A DNA stretch of 64,000 nucleotides, taken from assembly GCA_030750975.1 (NCBI GenBank), contig JASMHC010000022.1, positions 1 to 64,000 on the forward strand, in the 5' to 3' direction. This DNA is from Paracoccaceae bacterium. GTDB lineage: Bacteria; Pseudomonadota; Alphaproteobacteria; Rhodobacterales; Rhodobacteraceae. Made by a program: the position numbers and the translations under genes. This document shows positions 63,193 to 64,000 of this stretch, piece by piece. The notes below the pieces were generated by a model. The model worked only from the letters and a program-made list of their open reading frames with translations, was not told the origin of the DNA and did no database searches. Position 1 is the first letter of the stretch; every line of letters begins with the position of its first letter.

Positions 63193-63349
63193 GGTGCAAA
63201 GGCACGTCTCAACACTATGCTGATGAAAGCAGGTTGCGAAGCCGAGGCGACGCTTTCCCCTCATGTCCTCGGCTTCGATACCCATTTTGCGAAGGCCGCT
63301 CCGAATGTGGCCCACGCACATCGCACACGCTGTTTGGAGTTTTTTTGAA

Positions 63350-63613
63350 ATGGAAGCACACGATCATCACGGCAAACCGGAAGAAGAGCCGGTGCCTGTT
63401 GTGCCCTTCTGGAAATCCCGCGCCGGTGTCTATCTGATCGTCGCGCTCGCTCTGGGCGGTCTGCTGCTTGGCTATGAACACCGCGTTCATATTTTTGCCA
63501 GCGACTGGATCCTTTGGCTGCCGCTCCTGATCTGCGTTGGTATGCATTTCTTCATGCATGGCGGGCACGGTGGCCACGGCGGGCATGGGTCCGACGGAAA
63601 TGATAAGTCATGA
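63350..63613 (+). CDS. DUF2933-family small membrane protein
   Basis: An 87-residue protein with two helices (AGVYLIVALALGGLLLGYEH and WILWLPLLICVGMHFFMHGG), and His-rich ends (HDHHG at the start, HGGHGGHGGHG near the C terminus). It is typical of DUF2933, often seen with copper genes and an ICMT-like gene as here. The stop overlaps the next ATG. Confidence 0.82.
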   Translation: MEAHDHHGKPEEEPVPVVPFWKSRAGVYLIVALALGGLLLGYEHRVHIFASDWILWLPLLICVGMHFFMHGGHGGHGGHGSDGNDKS

Positions 63614-64000
63614 CCGAACCCTTACCCTCCTATGGACTTTGGCTGCTGGTATTCATCAACTCTGCAGTCTTCATCCTCTTCGCCTTCAGCTTCTTCAAGC
63701 CGAAGACATCGCGCGACTGGCGCAGCTTCGGAGCTTTCAGCGCCTTCATCGTGGCGCTCTTCGTCGAAATGTATGGGTTTCCCCTGACAATCTTCTTTCT
63801 GTCGGGGTGGCTTCAGTCCAATTGGCCCGGAATCGATTGGTTCGCACATGACAGCGGGCACCTGCCGGAAATGATCTTCGGCTGGCGGTCGAACCCGCAT
63901 TTCGGGCCGTTCCATCTCCTGAGCTTCGCGCTGATTGGCGGCGGCTTCTGGCTGATCTCGGTGGCCTGGCATCATCTCTGGGCTGCACAGCGGGCCGGGC
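63610..64000 (+). CDS. Isoprenylcysteine carboxyl methyltransferase-family membrane protein, 5' part
   Basis: The window ends inside this gene after 130 codons. The visible part has four hydrophobic helices (GLWLLVFINSAVFILFAFSFF, SFGAFSAFIVALFVEMYGFPLTIFFLSGWL, then HLLSFALIGGGFWLISVAWHHLWAA). The VEMYGFPLTIFFLSGWL segment is typical of this family. It is coupled to the DUF2933 gene (ATGA). The catalytic C-terminal part lies outside. Confidence 0.8.
   Translation, partial: MTEPLPSYGLWLLVFINSAVFILFAFSFFKPKTSRDWRSFGAFSAFIVALFVEMYGFPLTIFFLSGWLQSNWPGIDWFAHDSGHLPEMIFGWRSNPHFGPFHLLSFALIGGGFWLISVAWHHLWAAQRAG

Overview
The window looks like a piece of an alphaproteobacterial genome, most likely from the Rhodobacterales (roseobacter-type). 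The evidence is the high GC content, TRAP transporters, MarR/LysR-controlled aromatic catabolism, NirK-type denitrification and tightly overlapping ATGA/TGATG operons. This placement is inferred from gene content; no rRNA or other marker gene is present.

Region by region. (1) 1-3.5 kb: the 3' part of nadC, then a two-gene unit encoding a thiamine-diphosphate enzyme and a D-2-hydroxyacid dehydrogenase. (2) 3.9-20.7 kb: an aromatic-acid (phthalate-type) catabolic island. It has a MarR regulator, a TAXI-TRAP uptake system, a Rieske ring-hydroxylating oxygenase with its PDR-type reductase, a Gfo/Idh dihydrodiol dehydrogenase, a 4,5-dihydroxyphthalate decarboxylase-like enzyme, an FMN 2-hydroxyacid oxidase, a DMT exporter, a second MarR gene, a small Rieske protein with an ACMSD-type amidohydrolase, a universal stress protein and a LysR regulator. 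A short operator-like palindrome, TTAG-N4-CTAA, recurs in front of most transcription units and suggests one MarR regulon. (3) 20.9-26.1 kb: a Tn5053/Tn7-like transposon (tniA-tniB-tniQ) with TGT/ACA ends and six internal end repeats. It cuts a 3-hydroxyacyl-CoA dehydrogenase gene on the left and an unrelated HTH-protein gene on the right. (4) 26.5-40.3 kb: a stress and anaerobiosis region with a PepSY protein, cytochrome b561, a membrane LuxR regulator, a VIT-type metal transporter, an ECF sigma factor with a cysteine-rich tail and its small companion, a patatin, a copper-type P-ATPase, an archaeal-type GAPDH, and an arginine deiminase pathway (antiporter, arcA, arcB, arcC).

(5) 40.3-49.3 kb, minus strand: a reduced complex-I-like operon (nuoA, a fused nuoB/nuoD-like gene, then nuoH-J-K-L-M-N). 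There is no nuoC, E, F, G or I. The fusion protein carries three heavy-metal-binding domains and long His-rich linkers between NuoB-like and NuoD-like parts that have lost their Fe-S and quinone-site residues. This is the most unusual system in the window. (6) 49.6-52 kb: a second copy of the ECF sigma/companion pair, then a copper nitrite reductase (nirK). (7) 52.3-64 kb: an FAD reductase-cfa-eamA operon, then a low-oxygen metabolic operon (DUF5676, DUF3141, a His-rich small protein, ackA, pta, fabI), a Rieske petA copy with an in-frame stop, a CBS-BON protein, small Cys-rich and His-rich membrane proteins, and the start of an isoprenylcysteine methyltransferase-family gene.

The right half as a whole reads as a copper- and low-oxygen-adapted island: NirK, a CopA-like pump, HMBD and His-rich proteins, ADI and Ack-Pta substrate-level ATP production, and a putative proton-translocating membrane arm lacking a normal redox arm.
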